The notes beneath the pieces were generated by a model, which did no database searches, was not told the origin of the DNA, and saw only the letters and a program-made list of their open reading frames with translations. This document shows, piece by piece, positions 1 through 8,592 of a stretch of DNA of 41,908 nt (position 1 is its first letter; each line of letters starts with the position of its first letter). The stretch is from Clostridiales bacterium (GTDB lineage: Bacteria; Bacillota; Clostridia; Oscillospirales; CAG-272): positions 1-41,908 of the forward strand of contig JAAVZO010000007.1 in NCBI GenBank assembly GCA_022791685.1, in the 5' to 3' direction. The position numbers and the translations under genes are program-made.

Positions 1-2060
1 ATAAGCTCAGTTTTGCCGTCGGTCAGCAGCTTTCGTGCGTTGTCGAGCGAGACCGTCGCGCCGAGTATCGGACTGCCGATTTTGAATTTGCAGCCACCGC
101 GCCAGTTGCTGCACTGATAGCCGTATCGGCCACGCACGACCTTGCGCCCGCAAACCGGACACTTCCCCACCTCGTCGCCGGCGAATCCGTCGTCGCTCAC
201 GCGTGCAAACACCTCCGAAATCTCAGCTTCGGCAAGTTTGACCGACTCTTCGATCGTCGATTCTCCGCGGAACACACGTTTCAAAGCCTTTCCAAGCTCG
301 GCAGTTTTATATTTGTCCATTCCGATTCCCATCCGTGAGAGCGATTCGATGAGAAATTCGCCCGTCGGCAGTATCGTGTACACGTCTTTTTTCAGCGATA
401 TGTAGTTGCTCGCGCGCGCATTGTCGATTATCGACGTACGAGTCGCCTCCGTTCCAAGCTCAAGTCCCTCGAAAACTGCGCGGTACTCCTCGCTGTCGTC
501 CTCATTTTCGGGCTTATCAGCATTCTTCGCCGCCGCAAGCTCGTCGCGAAATGGATTTTTCAGATAATTATTCAACGTTTCGATTGTGTAGTGCTTCGGT
601 GGAGTCGTCTCCTTTTCGACCGGTTTGAAGTCGACATTCACACGCTCGCCAGTCTTCAATTTCGGCAGAACCTTGTCATTTTTGTTATAATCGTCGTACT
701 TCGTCCAGCCCGGCTCAATTATGACCATGCCTTTAAGCGTAAAATCCTCGCCGCGAACGAGCTTGCTTCCGGCTTCGGTCGGCGTACCGACACGGATAAC
801 CAGCTCTGTTTTGTCGACCACGCAGTCTTCAGCGCAGAAAACCGCGACAAATCGGCGGATTATAGCACCGTAAACCTTGATTTCGTCGGGCGTAAGTTTA
901 CTTTTATCGGGCATTTTGGTAGTTGGTGTCAGCGCAGAGTGCGATTCTATCTTCGAATCATCGAAAATCGACTTTCCCTCCTTGAACTTGACCGGATATC
1001 CAAGCCCGCCGACTGCCGTCAGCACCTTCTTGACCTTGTCCTTTTCCGCCGTCGCGAGGTACTCCGAGTTAGTTCGCGGATAGGTAACCAAGCCTTTTTC
1101 GTATAGTCCTTGCACAATCTCCAAGCTCTGCGGCATTGACATTTTGTATTTTTTGCCAAGAAAACTTTGTAGTTTAGTCAACGACCAAAGCTTTCCGGGG
1201 TTTAGCTTGTCCTTTTTGCGCTTCGATGAAAGCACAATTCCGCCGTATGAATTGTATTCAGCGCACTTAGCTGTTGCCTCAGCGAGCTGTTTTTTGTCGA
1301 ATTTTAGCTTCGATGTGAGCTCAATTTGTTCACCATTTGTTGCGGCGTTCGAAACAATTGCGTAATATTTCTCCGGCACGAAATTGCGTATAGCGAGATC
1401 GCGGTCGTAAATCGCCTTGACTATCGGCACGATCACGCGTCCGACACGCATCAGCGTCCCCGATTTTAACGTCGCATACCGTGTCAGATTCACACCGTAC
1501 AGCCAGTCGATGTACGTGCGCGCAAAGCCTTCATTCGCGAGTGTGTCGAATTCCGACTCGTCGCGCAGCCCAGCGACCGCCGCCTGTATCGTCTCTGGAG
1601 TCTGGTCCGGAAGCCAGAGCCGCGCCAGTCTACGTCGCGAATTGTGCGTACCAAATATATTTTCTTTACTATCAAATGAATTTTGTATGCACAATCGCAC
1701 AATAATCTCACCTTCGCGGTCGGAGTCACCAGCGTTTACTATCGTGTCAACGTCCGGACGATTGCAAAGAGAGCGTATAATATTGAACTGACGAGCGATT
1801 CCTGCGTCGTCTTTTTTGTTAGATTTGCGCAATTCATAGTGAAATTCGGATGGAAAACATGGCAGATTTTTAAGTGTCCACTTTCCATCCGGATTCGGAT
1901 TATAGTATTCCACGTCGGCAAGCGAGAACAAATGACCGAACGCCCACGTGACAATGTAGCCACCGACCGAAATGAACCCATCGCCTTTTGTCATTTTTGA
2001 GCCGAGCGCCGCCGCGATACTGCGTGCAAGCGACGGTTTTTCGGCAATTATCAGTATCAT
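1..2060 (-). CDS. topB: DNA topoisomerase III-like type IA topoisomerase (3' part outside window)
   Basis: Type IA topoisomerase that cuts and rejoins one DNA strand. About 686 residues are visible; the C-terminus lies beyond the left edge. The TOPRIM domain fills the first ~150 residues, with Glu7 in an AEKPS motif and the acidic DSDREGE motif at 112-118. The catalytic tyrosine is Tyr327 in TYPRTNSEY. Near residues 630-660 there is a CPVC...C...C zinc-ribbon-like segment, then the beginning of a second C-terminal repeat domain. The ATG at 2060 overlaps the TGA of the upstream permease gene (ATGA), which implies translational coupling. The short loop layout and C-terminal zinc segment fit the TopB group found in Firmicutes chromosomes and also on conjugative elements. 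The motifs are read directly; the TopB rather than TopA assignment is inferred. Confidence 0.9.
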   Translation of the reverse strand, partial: MILIIAEKPSLARSIAAALGSKMTKGDGFISVGGYIVTWAFGHLFSLADVEYYNPNPDGKWTLKNLPCFPSEFHYELRKSNKKDDAGIARQFNIIRSLCNRPDVDTIVNAGDSDREGEIIVRLCIQNSFDSKENIFGTHNSRRRLARLWLPDQTPETIQAAVAGLRDESEFDTLANEGFARTYIDWLYGVNLTRYATLKSGTLMRVGRVIVPIVKAIYDRDLAIRNFVPEKYYAIVSNAATNGEQIELTSKLKFDKKQLAEATAKCAEYNSYGGIVLSSKRKKDKLNPGKLWSLTKLQSFLGKKYKMSMPQSLEIVQGLYEKGLVTYPRTNSEYLATAEKDKVKKVLTAVGGLGYPVKFKEGKSIFDDSKIESHSALTPTTKMPDKSKLTPDEIKVYGAIIRRFVAVFCAEDCVVDKTELVIRVGTPTEAGSKLVRGEDFTLKGMVIIEPGWTKYDDYNKNDKVLPKLKTGERVNVDFKPVEKETTPPKHYTIETLNNYLKNPFRDELAAAKNADKPENEDDSEEYRAVFEGLELGTEATRTSIIDNARASNYISLKKDVYTILPTGEFLIESLSRMGIGMDKYKTAELGKALKRVFRGESTIEESVKLAEAEISEVFARVSDDGFAGDEVGKCPVCGRKVVRGRYGYQCSNWRGGCKFKIGSPILGATVSLDNARKLLTDGKTEL

Positions 2061-3016
2061 ATCAACCCCGTCGCGCGCAAGATAAATATTCCCGCAAACA
2101 GCGTAACAAGGCTCATCAGCGTAGAAATCAGCAGGATCTGCGACGCGAGCTCATAGTCTGACTTCATCTGCTTTGCCATAATATAGCTCGAGACCGCCGC
2201 CGGACCGCCGAAAATTATGAACACAACGCCGAGCTCAACGCCACGAAATCCCAGTAACATTGCCGAAATTACTGTCAACGCCGGTAAAACAATTGTCTTT
2301 AATGACGAAGAGACTATCGCAAGTCCAACGCGTCCACGCAGTGATTCGAATGTGAAATTCGCTCCAAGACTGATGAGTGCGAGCGGCATTGACATATCCG
2401 CAAGGTAGGTAAGCGAACGGTCGGCTATCATCGGAAGTTCAAGCGTCGTAAGCCGCCACACAAGTGCGAGCAATATCGCTATAATAAGCGGGTTTGTAGC
2501 GATTGTTTTAGCTATTTTCCGAAATAAGTCCTTGCGCGAAAGCTTTACATCAGCGGGTGCGTAGAAGCTCAGAATAATCACAGCAAACACGTTAAACAGC
2601 GTTACAACGAACGAGAGCACCATCGCAATTGTAGAACGCCCCTCCGCGCCGAACATACTCGACGCAAGCGTCACACCGAGTATCGCCGAGTTCGAACGGT
2701 ACACGCCCTGAATGAACGCGCCGCGTTTTGCATTGTCTTTAATAAAAATCGGAACAAAAATGCACGGGAGCAGGAATGACAGCGTGACCGCCACAACGCA
2801 GAAAATTATCAGCCGCACATTGCCGCCGCCCGTCGATTCAGCGGTTGCGATGTCCTGAAACAGCAAGCACGGCAGGCAAATTTTAAAAACCAGCTTGTCG
2901 CAGATCGATATGAAATTTTCGTTGATAAATTTTACCCGTTTTAGAATAGCACCGAGCAAAACTATCACAAAAATCGGCGCGACGATATTCAAACTGTATA
3001 TAAAACTCTCGAGCAT
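2057..3016 (-). CDS. AEC-family (auxin efflux carrier type) permease
   Basis: Integral membrane transporter of 319 residues with about ten hydrophobic helices in two five-helix halves, the usual AEC size and layout. The N-terminal half carries the family-typical segment around LPCLLFQDIA and the C-terminal half has small-residue-rich helices. Bacterial relatives export or import organic acids such as malate or malonate, but the substrate here is not predictable. A GGAG ribosome binding site lies 8-9 nt before the ATG. The gene follows the capA-like gene by 28 bp and its stop overlaps the topoisomerase start, so the three are probably cotranscribed. Confidence 0.85.
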   Translation of the reverse strand: MLESFIYSLNIVAPIFVIVLLGAILKRVKFINENFISICDKLVFKICLPCLLFQDIATAESTGGGNVRLIIFCVVAVTLSFLLPCIFVPIFIKDNAKRGAFIQGVYRSNSAILGVTLASSMFGAEGRSTIAMVLSFVVTLFNVFAVIILSFYAPADVKLSRKDLFRKIAKTIATNPLIIAILLALVWRLTTLELPMIADRSLTYLADMSMPLALISLGANFTFESLRGRVGLAIVSSSLKTIVLPALTVISAMLLGFRGVELGVVFIIFGGPAAVSSYIMAKQMKSDYELASQILLISTLMSLVTLFAGIFILRATGLI

Positions 3017-3044
3017 TTGTAATTTTTCTCCAAACTTTTTATGC

Positions 3045-4316
3045 CTATTTCATGAAATCAGGCAAGAATTCCTTGTCGACCGCGTCGGTCACAAACTTGT
3101 ATGCGTCAGCGAGCGTGAAGGTCTTATGGTCACCATACAGCGTAGTTCCATGTGCCTTCGCCAGCTCTTCTGTGTAATCTTTCAACAAATATACCTGTAA
3201 TCCAAGGCGATTTTTGTCATAATGAGTAACAACCGGATTTAAGATCGGATTTTCAATAGTCACATCGCCGTTTTTATCCTTCACAATATCGAAAGTAATC
3301 GCGCCGCCAACCAAATTTCCGCTGTCATACTGCGTTGAAATGAAGTTTCCGAGCGAATAAATTACAAGCGTTCTGCCTCCATCAGGGCGAGTCTGCCACT
3401 CTACCGGCTGGATCGTATGCGAGTGCATACCGAGAATAACGTCCGCACCCGCCGCAGTTATCGCTTTTGCGAGCGATTTTTGCTCAGTTGTGACCTTGTA
3501 CGAGCCATCAGTACCCCAGTGCATAACGACGATCACCGCGTCAGCAAGCTTTTTTGCTTTTCCGACCATCGATGTAATTTCCTTCTCATCTATTAATGGA
3601 ATGTGAATTTTACTTGATGCTGGCAAAGTCATGCCGTTGAGCCCGTAAGTGTAACTTAGGAATGCGATTTTTACACCATTTTTCTCAACTACACGAATAT
3701 TTTCATAGTCCTCATCGTCTAAATGGCCGCCGAGCAGCGTCACAGGCTGCTGATTCCAAAAGTTAATATGTCCCAGCAATCCCTTTTCCTTCACATCAAG
3801 CATATGATTGGTAGCAATATTGACCACGTCAAAACCGAGATCGACAAGTGCAAGTCCTGCTGCCTGCGGTCCGTTAAAGTTTGGATAACCATATATTCCC
3901 AGCTCATCACCGCCCAGTGGGGTCTCTTGATTCACAAACGCAATGTCAGCGCCAGCAATAAAGTCAGCTATATCGGTGTACATATCAATAAAATTGTACT
4001 TTTCGCCGGTTTTTGCACGATTTTTTGCGTCAGTGAATACATTTTCGTGAATTATATTATCGCCCACCGCTAAAAAGCTAACTCGTGACTTCCCATCCAC
4101 CGGTTGAGTGGGCGTTGTAACCTTCATAGTGCCAGTTCCCTGCCCTGTTGTCGACTGCGCAGTTGAAGTACCGACGTTCGTGTCATCAGATACCCCCGGC
4201 GCGACAATGCGAATCGGGTCGGTCACTACCGGATCTACACTGTTTGGCGCTCCACAAGATGTAAATCCAAGCGTAAGTCCAGCGAGAAATATAGAAATAA
4301 TTCGTCTAAGTTTCAT
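3045..4316 (-). CDS. CapA-family lipoprotein (PGA_cap metallophosphoesterase fold)
   Basis: Secreted, lipid-anchored protein of 423 residues. Residues 1-20 are a signal peptide ending in the lipobox FTSC, so Cys21 is the predicted acylated residue. A Ser/Thr-rich spacer follows to ~residue 75. The remainder is the CapA/PgsA calcineurin-like fold with its metal-site motifs: AVGDNIIHE, NQETPLGG, ATNHMLD, MHWGTD, MHSHTIQPVE and YSLGNFIS. Relatives act in poly-gamma-glutamate synthesis or anchoring, but no pgsB/capB or pgsC/capC is nearby, so a role as a general surface phosphoesterase is equally possible. A probable own promoter lies just upstream. Confidence 0.85.
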   Translation of the reverse strand: MKLRRIISIFLAGLTLGFTSCGAPNSVDPVVTDPIRIVAPGVSDDTNVGTSTAQSTTGQGTGTMKVTTPTQPVDGKSRVSFLAVGDNIIHENVFTDAKNRAKTGEKYNFIDMYTDIADFIAGADIAFVNQETPLGGDELGIYGYPNFNGPQAAGLALVDLGFDVVNIATNHMLDVKEKGLLGHINFWNQQPVTLLGGHLDDEDYENIRVVEKNGVKIAFLSYTYGLNGMTLPASSKIHIPLIDEKEITSMVGKAKKLADAVIVVMHWGTDGSYKVTTEQKSLAKAITAAGADVILGMHSHTIQPVEWQTRPDGGRTLVIYSLGNFISTQYDSGNLVGGAITFDIVKDKNGDVTIENPILNPVVTHYDKNRLGLQVYLLKDYTEELAKAHGTTLYGDHKTFTLADAYKFVTDAVDKEFLPDFMK

Positions 4317-4336
4317 CAGATATTTTCCCTTTATTT

Positions 4337-4365
4337 TATGTATTTTGCTTTTACTCTGATGTCAA
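4337..4365 (-). promoter_or_regulatory. Candidate sigma-A promoter of the capA-like gene
   Basis: On the minus strand TTGACA (4360-4365) is separated by 17 nt from TACATA (4337-4342), just upstream of the capA-like start. The -35 is perfect and the -10 is two bases off TATAAT. It begins right at the end of the preceding gene, so capA-AEC-topB can be transcribed apart from the long lon-rluB run. Confidence 0.5.
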
Positions 4366-4368
4366 CTT

Positions 4369-4758
4369 TTATTTGTTGTGCTGGCAAGGCGACTCAAAAA
4401 AGCCATTCAAATCGACCCAAAGATGATTGTCGCGCTTTTTGAAGCCGAGACGCTGCGCAAAATCTGGAGTTAGCTGCTGCTCATCGTCGTAATAAGCCTC
4501 GTGAACACCAGACAAATCGATGAAATTCATCGTCTGGCGGCCCATTATGAACATCGCGTCGAGGTCGTCAGTGCCGATCGCGCGGCGGAGAGTAACGATC
4601 CGACCACCGTTTGGTGTCAGGCGAAACTGGCTGATTCCGACCAATTTTTCGTCTACCCAAGCCGCATACGCGAGACAGTCTGCGTCAAACTCCGCACCGC
4701 ATTCCTCACAATATTTCTTCTGCTCGTCCTTATCTTGTACAGGTTTTACAATTAACAT
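4369..4758 (-). CDS. Small GNAT-like protein
   Basis: A 129-residue protein. The centre reads like the beta-strand core of a GNAT acetyltransferase (AAWVDEKLVGISQFRL, then a helix-strand ending LGFKKRDNHLWVDL), a pattern often seen in short GNAT proteins. A clear acetyl-CoA loop (R/QxxGxG/A) is not present; MGRQTMNF stands where it would be expected, so activity is doubtful. It has a CEEC pair near residue 17. AAGGAAA lies 5-6 nt before the ATG. It is last in the rluB run, 22 bp after that gene. It could also be an unrelated alpha/beta protein. Confidence 0.5.
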   Translation of the reverse strand: MLIVKPVQDKDEQKKYCEECGAEFDADCLAYAAWVDEKLVGISQFRLTPNGGRIVTLRRAIGTDDLDAMFIMGRQTMNFIDLSGVHEAYYDDEQQLTPDFAQRLGFKKRDNHLWVDLNGFFESPCQHNK

Positions 4759-4780
4759 GGTAGTTTCCTTCTATATATTA

Positions 4781-5518
4781 TCAAGATTTTTTAAGATATT
4801 CGATCTGAGTGCGTGTCAAATGCCGCCAATCTCCCGGCTTCAAGCTGCCGAGCTTCAAATTGCCGATGGCAATTCGCGTAAGGCGCACAACGTCAAGCCC
4901 ACATTGTTCGCACATCTTACGTATTTGACGATTTCTACCCTCAAAAAGTTCCATTTTCAGCACGGTAGTTTTTTTGCGTGCCGCTGAATCCGACTGAGGC
5001 ATTGACACAACAGACACATCCACCGGACGGATTTTATATCCATCTATTTCAAGCGGCGACGAAAGCTTCCTCAGCGTCACTTCATCTACAGTACCAGATA
5101 CTTCGACATGGTATATTTTGGGTATAGAATGGCGCGGATGTGTAAGTTTGTTAGTAAGTTCGCCATCATTTGTTAATAATAGCAACCCCTCCGAATCCAT
5201 ATCGAGCCGTCCAACTGGGTATATTCGCTCGCCTACTTCTCTCGTAAGCTCGACAACAGTAGGTCTGCCACGCTCATCCGACGCAGTTGTAACATATCCG
5301 CGCGGTTTATTTAACATTATGTACACATATTTTTTAAATCCCTGCTTAATGACACGTCCGCGGTACTTCACCACATCTCGTTCGGGGTCGATCTTCTGTC
5401 CGATCTCCGCCGGAACGCCGTTGACAAGCACCGAGCCGAGCGCGATTTCGCGCTCGGCTGCTCGGCGGCTCATCACACCTGCGTCTGCAAGGTACTTTTG
5501 TATTCGCAGTTCTGACAT
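4781..5518 (-). CDS. rluB: rRNA pseudouridine synthase, RsuA/RluB family
   Basis: Isomerises a uridine in rRNA to pseudouridine. The 245 residues show an N-terminal S4 RNA-binding domain (about 1-60, RIQKYLADAGVMSRRAAE) followed by the catalytic domain. The catalytic aspartate is Asp106 within GRLDMDSEGLLLLTNDG, and a second conserved block, EGRNRQIRKMCE, is near residue 205. The length is typical. In Bacillus subtilis the RluB gene also sits close to scpA, scpB and dacB, which supports RluB (23S rRNA) over RsuA (16S rRNA). It starts 9 bp after dacF. Confidence 0.92.
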   Translation of the reverse strand: MSELRIQKYLADAGVMSRRAAEREIALGSVLVNGVPAEIGQKIDPERDVVKYRGRVIKQGFKKYVYIMLNKPRGYVTTASDERGRPTVVELTREVGERIYPVGRLDMDSEGLLLLTNDGELTNKLTHPRHSIPKIYHVEVSGTVDEVTLRKLSSPLEIDGYKIRPVDVSVVSMPQSDSAARKKTTVLKMELFEGRNRQIRKMCEQCGLDVVRLTRIAIGNLKLGSLKPGDWRHLTRTQIEYLKKS

Positions 5519-5527
5519 TTTGTATAT

Positions 5528-6625
5528 TTAACCAAATATTCTTTCTAATAATCCTTGTTTATATTCAATACGTTCGACTGTTTCGTCCACATAAAGCGGA
5601 ACTTCACCAATCACTTTTCCCTCACACTCGAACACGATTCGCCCGACTACGTCGCCTTCATTGAGTGGTGCCCAGAAATAATGCGGCAATTCTGTGCGGC
5701 GAGTTATCTCGGCTGTGCCAGTCGGAACGCAGACTGTGAGCCCGTCGCGGTTTCGAATCGTTACATCCTGCTTTTCACTTCCTATGCACGGCATTATGAA
5801 AACCGACTCTCCAGCGCGAATGAGCTCGCGAGTTTCGAGTGCGCCAAATCCCGCGTCGAGCATTTCGCGGTGGTCGTTCCAGTCGTCTGGCGCATTCAGC
5901 GTAACTGCGACGAGCATTACCCCATCACGCTCAGCTGCCGACACGAGACAACGTCCGCTGCGCTTTGTATATCCAGTTTTTACACCAATTGCGCCGTCGT
6001 ACAGCTTTAACATTTTGTTATGATTCAATAAACAACGCGTTTCGTCGCCGAACGTGATGTTATGGCGATATGTCGACACGATCTCGCGGAATCGCGGATT
6101 TTGCAGCGCGTAGGCTGCAAGGCGGGCGAGGTCGCGGGCAGTCGTATAGTGATCGTCGTTGTGCAAACCGTGTGGATTGGTGAAATGAGTGTTCTCGAGC
6201 CCGAGCTCGGCGGCTTTTGCGTTCATCATGTCAGCAAAAGCATCGACCGATCCGGCGACAGCAATAGCTATCGCGGCGGCAGCGTCGTTTGCGCTTTCGA
6301 GCATGAGCGCCCAAACGAGGTCGTCGAGGCTGAGCGTGTCGCCGGTTTCGAGATATACCGACGACCCCTCAACTCCGACCGCATCGCCCGCGACCGAAAC
6401 AGTTCGTGTCGTGTCCCCTGATTCGAGTGCGACGAGCGCAGTCATGATTTTTGTGGTGCTCGCCATCGGTCGACGAGTATCCGCGTCCTTTTCATAGACC
6501 ACACATCCGGTCGTCGCTTCAAGGACGATAGCCGACTCAGCGCTGACCGAAACCGCGGCGGCTGGGATCGCAAGCGACGTGACAGTCGCCAACAATAATA
6601 TCAGTGATAGTAATTTTTTGCGCAT
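5528..6625 (-). CDS. dacF: Serine-type D-Ala-D-Ala carboxypeptidase (DacF-like, peptidase S11)
   Basis: Removes the terminal D-alanine from peptidoglycan stem peptides outside the membrane. The ATG at 6625 is chosen because AAAGGA lies 7 nt before it; an ATG two codons upstream would touch the ribosome binding site. A signal peptide covers about residues 1-28. All three penicillin-binding motifs are intact: SxxK at Ser56-Lys59 (STTK), SxN at 111-113 (SAN) and KTG at 216-218. The C-terminal ~100 residues match a PBP5-type beta domain, but there is no clear terminal amphipathic anchor helix, so the enzyme may be secreted or loosely bound. Its place after ytfJ and before rluB matches sporulating Firmicutes. 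Confidence 0.93.
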   Translation of the reverse strand: MRKKLLSLILLLATVTSLAIPAAAVSVSAESAIVLEATTGCVVYEKDADTRRPMASTTKIMTALVALESGDTTRTVSVAGDAVGVEGSSVYLETGDTLSLDDLVWALMLESANDAAAAIAIAVAGSVDAFADMMNAKAAELGLENTHFTNPHGLHNDDHYTTARDLARLAAYALQNPRFREIVSTYRHNITFGDETRCLLNHNKMLKLYDGAIGVKTGYTKRSGRCLVSAAERDGVMLVAVTLNAPDDWNDHREMLDAGFGALETRELIRAGESVFIMPCIGSEKQDVTIRNRDGLTVCVPTGTAEITRRTELPHYFWAPLNEGDVVGRIVFECEGKVIGEVPLYVDETVERIEYKQGLLERIFG

Positions 6626-6721
6626 AAACATTTCCTTTCTCGCTTAAAAACTCACAATAAGTTTTCGCTTAAAGGTATGATTTATGCCGTAAAAAATTCG
6701 GAAGCGGAAGAATACGAGCAC

Positions 6722-7183
6722 TTATTCGGCTGTATTTTCCTCCTCAGACTCGGTATTGTCGTCCTTTTTATCATCTGTCGGCTTATCTTTTTTGAAAATA
6801 GATGCAATTTTGGAAATAACATCCGGTGATTTTTCGATAAGATTGCTTATCGACTCGAACTTGTCCGCCTCAGGCGAGCTTGCACCGACATTCAGAAGCT
6901 GAACGTTTCCATCCGCTCCAACCACCAAAAATCCGACCGGCTGCACCGTCACACCAGTTCCGCCGCCACCACCGAAGTTATTCGGAACAGGCGCTTCCTT
7001 GGCATTCTTTCCGCGGAAATCGAGTCCGCCCGACGCGAAGCCTACCATTACCTTAGATATCGGAAGGATAGTGGTACCGTTTGGCGTAGTGATCGGCGTA
7101 CCGACAATAGTATTCGCGTCGACGACATTTTTTATCTGCTCGAGCGACGCGTCTATAATTTCTCTAAGTTTGTTTTCAGCCAT
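6722..7183 (-). CDS. ytfJ: GerW/YtfJ-family sporulation protein
   Basis: A 153-residue protein of the YtfJ (GerW) family, which in Bacillus is made in the forespore and is needed for normal germination. Visible family signatures are the N-terminal helix with NVVDANTIVGTPI, the strand segment TTILPISKVMVGFASGG, a Gly-rich loop with GGGGGTGVTVQPVGFLVV, and a charged Asp/Glu/Lys-rich tail (about 130-153). AAGGAG lies 8-9 nt before the ATG. It follows the DUF2953 gene by 54 bp, the same pairing as ytfI-ytfJ in Bacillus, and is good evidence that the organism forms spores or descends from spore formers. Confidence 0.93.
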   Translation of the reverse strand: MAENKLREIIDASLEQIKNVVDANTIVGTPITTPNGTTILPISKVMVGFASGGLDFRGKNAKEAPVPNNFGGGGGTGVTVQPVGFLVVGADGNVQLLNVGASSPEADKFESISNLIEKSPDVISKIASIFKKDKPTDDKKDDNTESEEENTAE

Positions 7184-7237
7184 TTTATTTGTCTCCTTAA
7201 TTATTTATTCTTGTTTGTTTTTTGATATTATATTTAT

Positions 7238-7891
7238 TCATCCGCTATCCGCTGCCTTCTTTAGGAACGCTATTCCGGCACGGATCAGCATATCAAATAG
7301 TTGCCACAGTCGGAATGAAAATGTTAGATCCACTCGCACCGTCGGCTTTTCTCCTAAAAAATCCGGCGCGACATTCATAACCGTGCGGCTATTTGTCCGC
7401 AAGTTTCCGGTCGAATACAGCACCGCGTACAAATTTTGCACGATACCAATCGCTGCTCCGTACATTATTGCCGTCTTAGCTGCGTCTCCGGTGGCGATTA
7501 TCAATGTAAATTCGCGTATGTTGATTCTAAGATGATGTCCAAACCGAGTAACAAATGCTACCGCGGTGCGGAGTATGCGCCTTACTAAATCGAGGATGTC
7601 GAGCTTTTTTTTCGGCTGCTCGGGCTGTTCAGCCTGTTCTGTTTTTTCAACTTTAGGTTTGTTTTTTGATTTTTTCTTTGGCTTTGGTTTATTGGCTTTT
7701 TCTTGCTTTTTTCGCCAACGCGTTATTTCAAAATCGCGTAGGCGCAACGTTTTTTCGGGGCGTGGAAATAGTGTCAGCCGGATAAATCCAACTCCAGCGA
7801 CAAGCTTCATTTCGTCACCCGCCCTGATTCGCACCGATATGCGCAGGCTGAGAATAAGTACAATAACTATCGCTGCTATCAAAAATCCCAT
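7238..7891 (-). CDS. DUF2953 (YtfI-like) membrane-anchored protein
   Basis: A 217-residue protein with one N-terminal transmembrane helix (about 2-18), a short beta-rich part, a very basic linker rich in Lys, Pro and Glu (about 58-95), and a C-terminal DUF2953 part ending in an amphipathic helix. B. subtilis YtfI has the same domain and stands beside ytfJ; its function is not established. A strong GGGAGG lies 9 nt before the ATG. The Lys-rich stretch is low complexity and may contact nucleic acid or membrane lipid, which is only inference. Confidence 0.8.
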   Translation of the reverse strand: MGFLIAAIVIVLILSLRISVRIRAGDEMKLVAGVGFIRLTLFPRPEKTLRLRDFEITRWRKKQEKANKPKPKKKSKNKPKVEKTEQAEQPEQPKKKLDILDLVRRILRTAVAFVTRFGHHLRINIREFTLIIATGDAAKTAIMYGAAIGIVQNLYAVLYSTGNLRTNSRTVMNVAPDFLGEKPTVRVDLTFSFRLWQLFDMLIRAGIAFLKKAADSG

Positions 7892-7974
7892 CCTGCCGCC
7901 TCCCTTTTATTTTATCCCGAAATTCAGGTTTAATCAGCGAATTTATATTTATTTTAACTATATTTTCTTTTTGA

Positions 7975-8544
7975 TCAAGATTTAGCTTCGGCGGAATTCG
8001 ATGAACCAGAAGGCATTACGGCTTCGGCGAAAATTTCAACCGGCGGCAGCTCGTTAAGCGAAGTTATGCCGAAAACACGCAGAAAATCGTCAGTCGTCCG
8101 GTAAAGCGCCGGATGTCCGGGTGCGTCGAGCCGTCCGCAGACCTCCACAAGGTGCTTCTCCGTAAGATTGTTGACAGCATATGACGAATCTATGCCGCGA
8201 ATCTGCTCGATATACGATTTTGTCACCGGCTGATGGTAAGCGACAATAGCCAGCGCTTCGAGCGAACTTCGAGATAGATTTCCGCCGCGCTTGACTCCAA
8301 GTATTGCGCGAATTTTGTCAATATGTTCCTCTTTTGTGCAAAGTTGGCAGCTGTCGCCGAGTATAAGCAGTTGAATCCCGCGCTCAGCCACGTCGTACTC
8401 GCTCCGCATTTCACTAAGCAAGCGTGAAATCGTTGCCTCTTCGACATCGAGTGCCGTCGCTATTTTAGCGATCTCCACCGGATATCCGGCGGCAAAAAGT
8501 ATCGCTTCTATCGCCGATTTGAGATTTATATCGTCATTTTGCAT
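7975..8544 (-). CDS. scpB: Segregation and condensation protein B
   Basis: Winged-helix kleisin-interacting subunit of the SMC-ScpA-ScpB condensin complex. The 189 residues contain the ScpB opening (LKSAIEAILFAAGYPVEIAKIA), two winged-helix domains and the conserved SRSSLEALAIVAYHQPVTKSYIEQIRGIDS block near residues 95-125. The length is normal. It follows scpA by 48 bp. The partner Smc gene is not in the window. Confidence 0.95.
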   Translation of the reverse strand: MQNDDINLKSAIEAILFAAGYPVEIAKIATALDVEEATISRLLSEMRSEYDVAERGIQLLILGDSCQLCTKEEHIDKIRAILGVKRGGNLSRSSLEALAIVAYHQPVTKSYIEQIRGIDSSYAVNNLTEKHLVEVCGRLDAPGHPALYRTTDDFLRVFGITSLNELPPVEIFAEAVMPSGSSNSAEAKS

Positions 8545-8592
8545 ATCTTATATTCCTATTATGTAAATAGATTGGCATTTGCTGACATATCA

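Noticed and set aside
6632-6721. Weak hairpin (AAAACT/AGTTTT) between ytfJ and dacF as a terminator
   Set aside because: Only 6 A/T-rich base pairs; too weak to claim that the operon is interrupted here.
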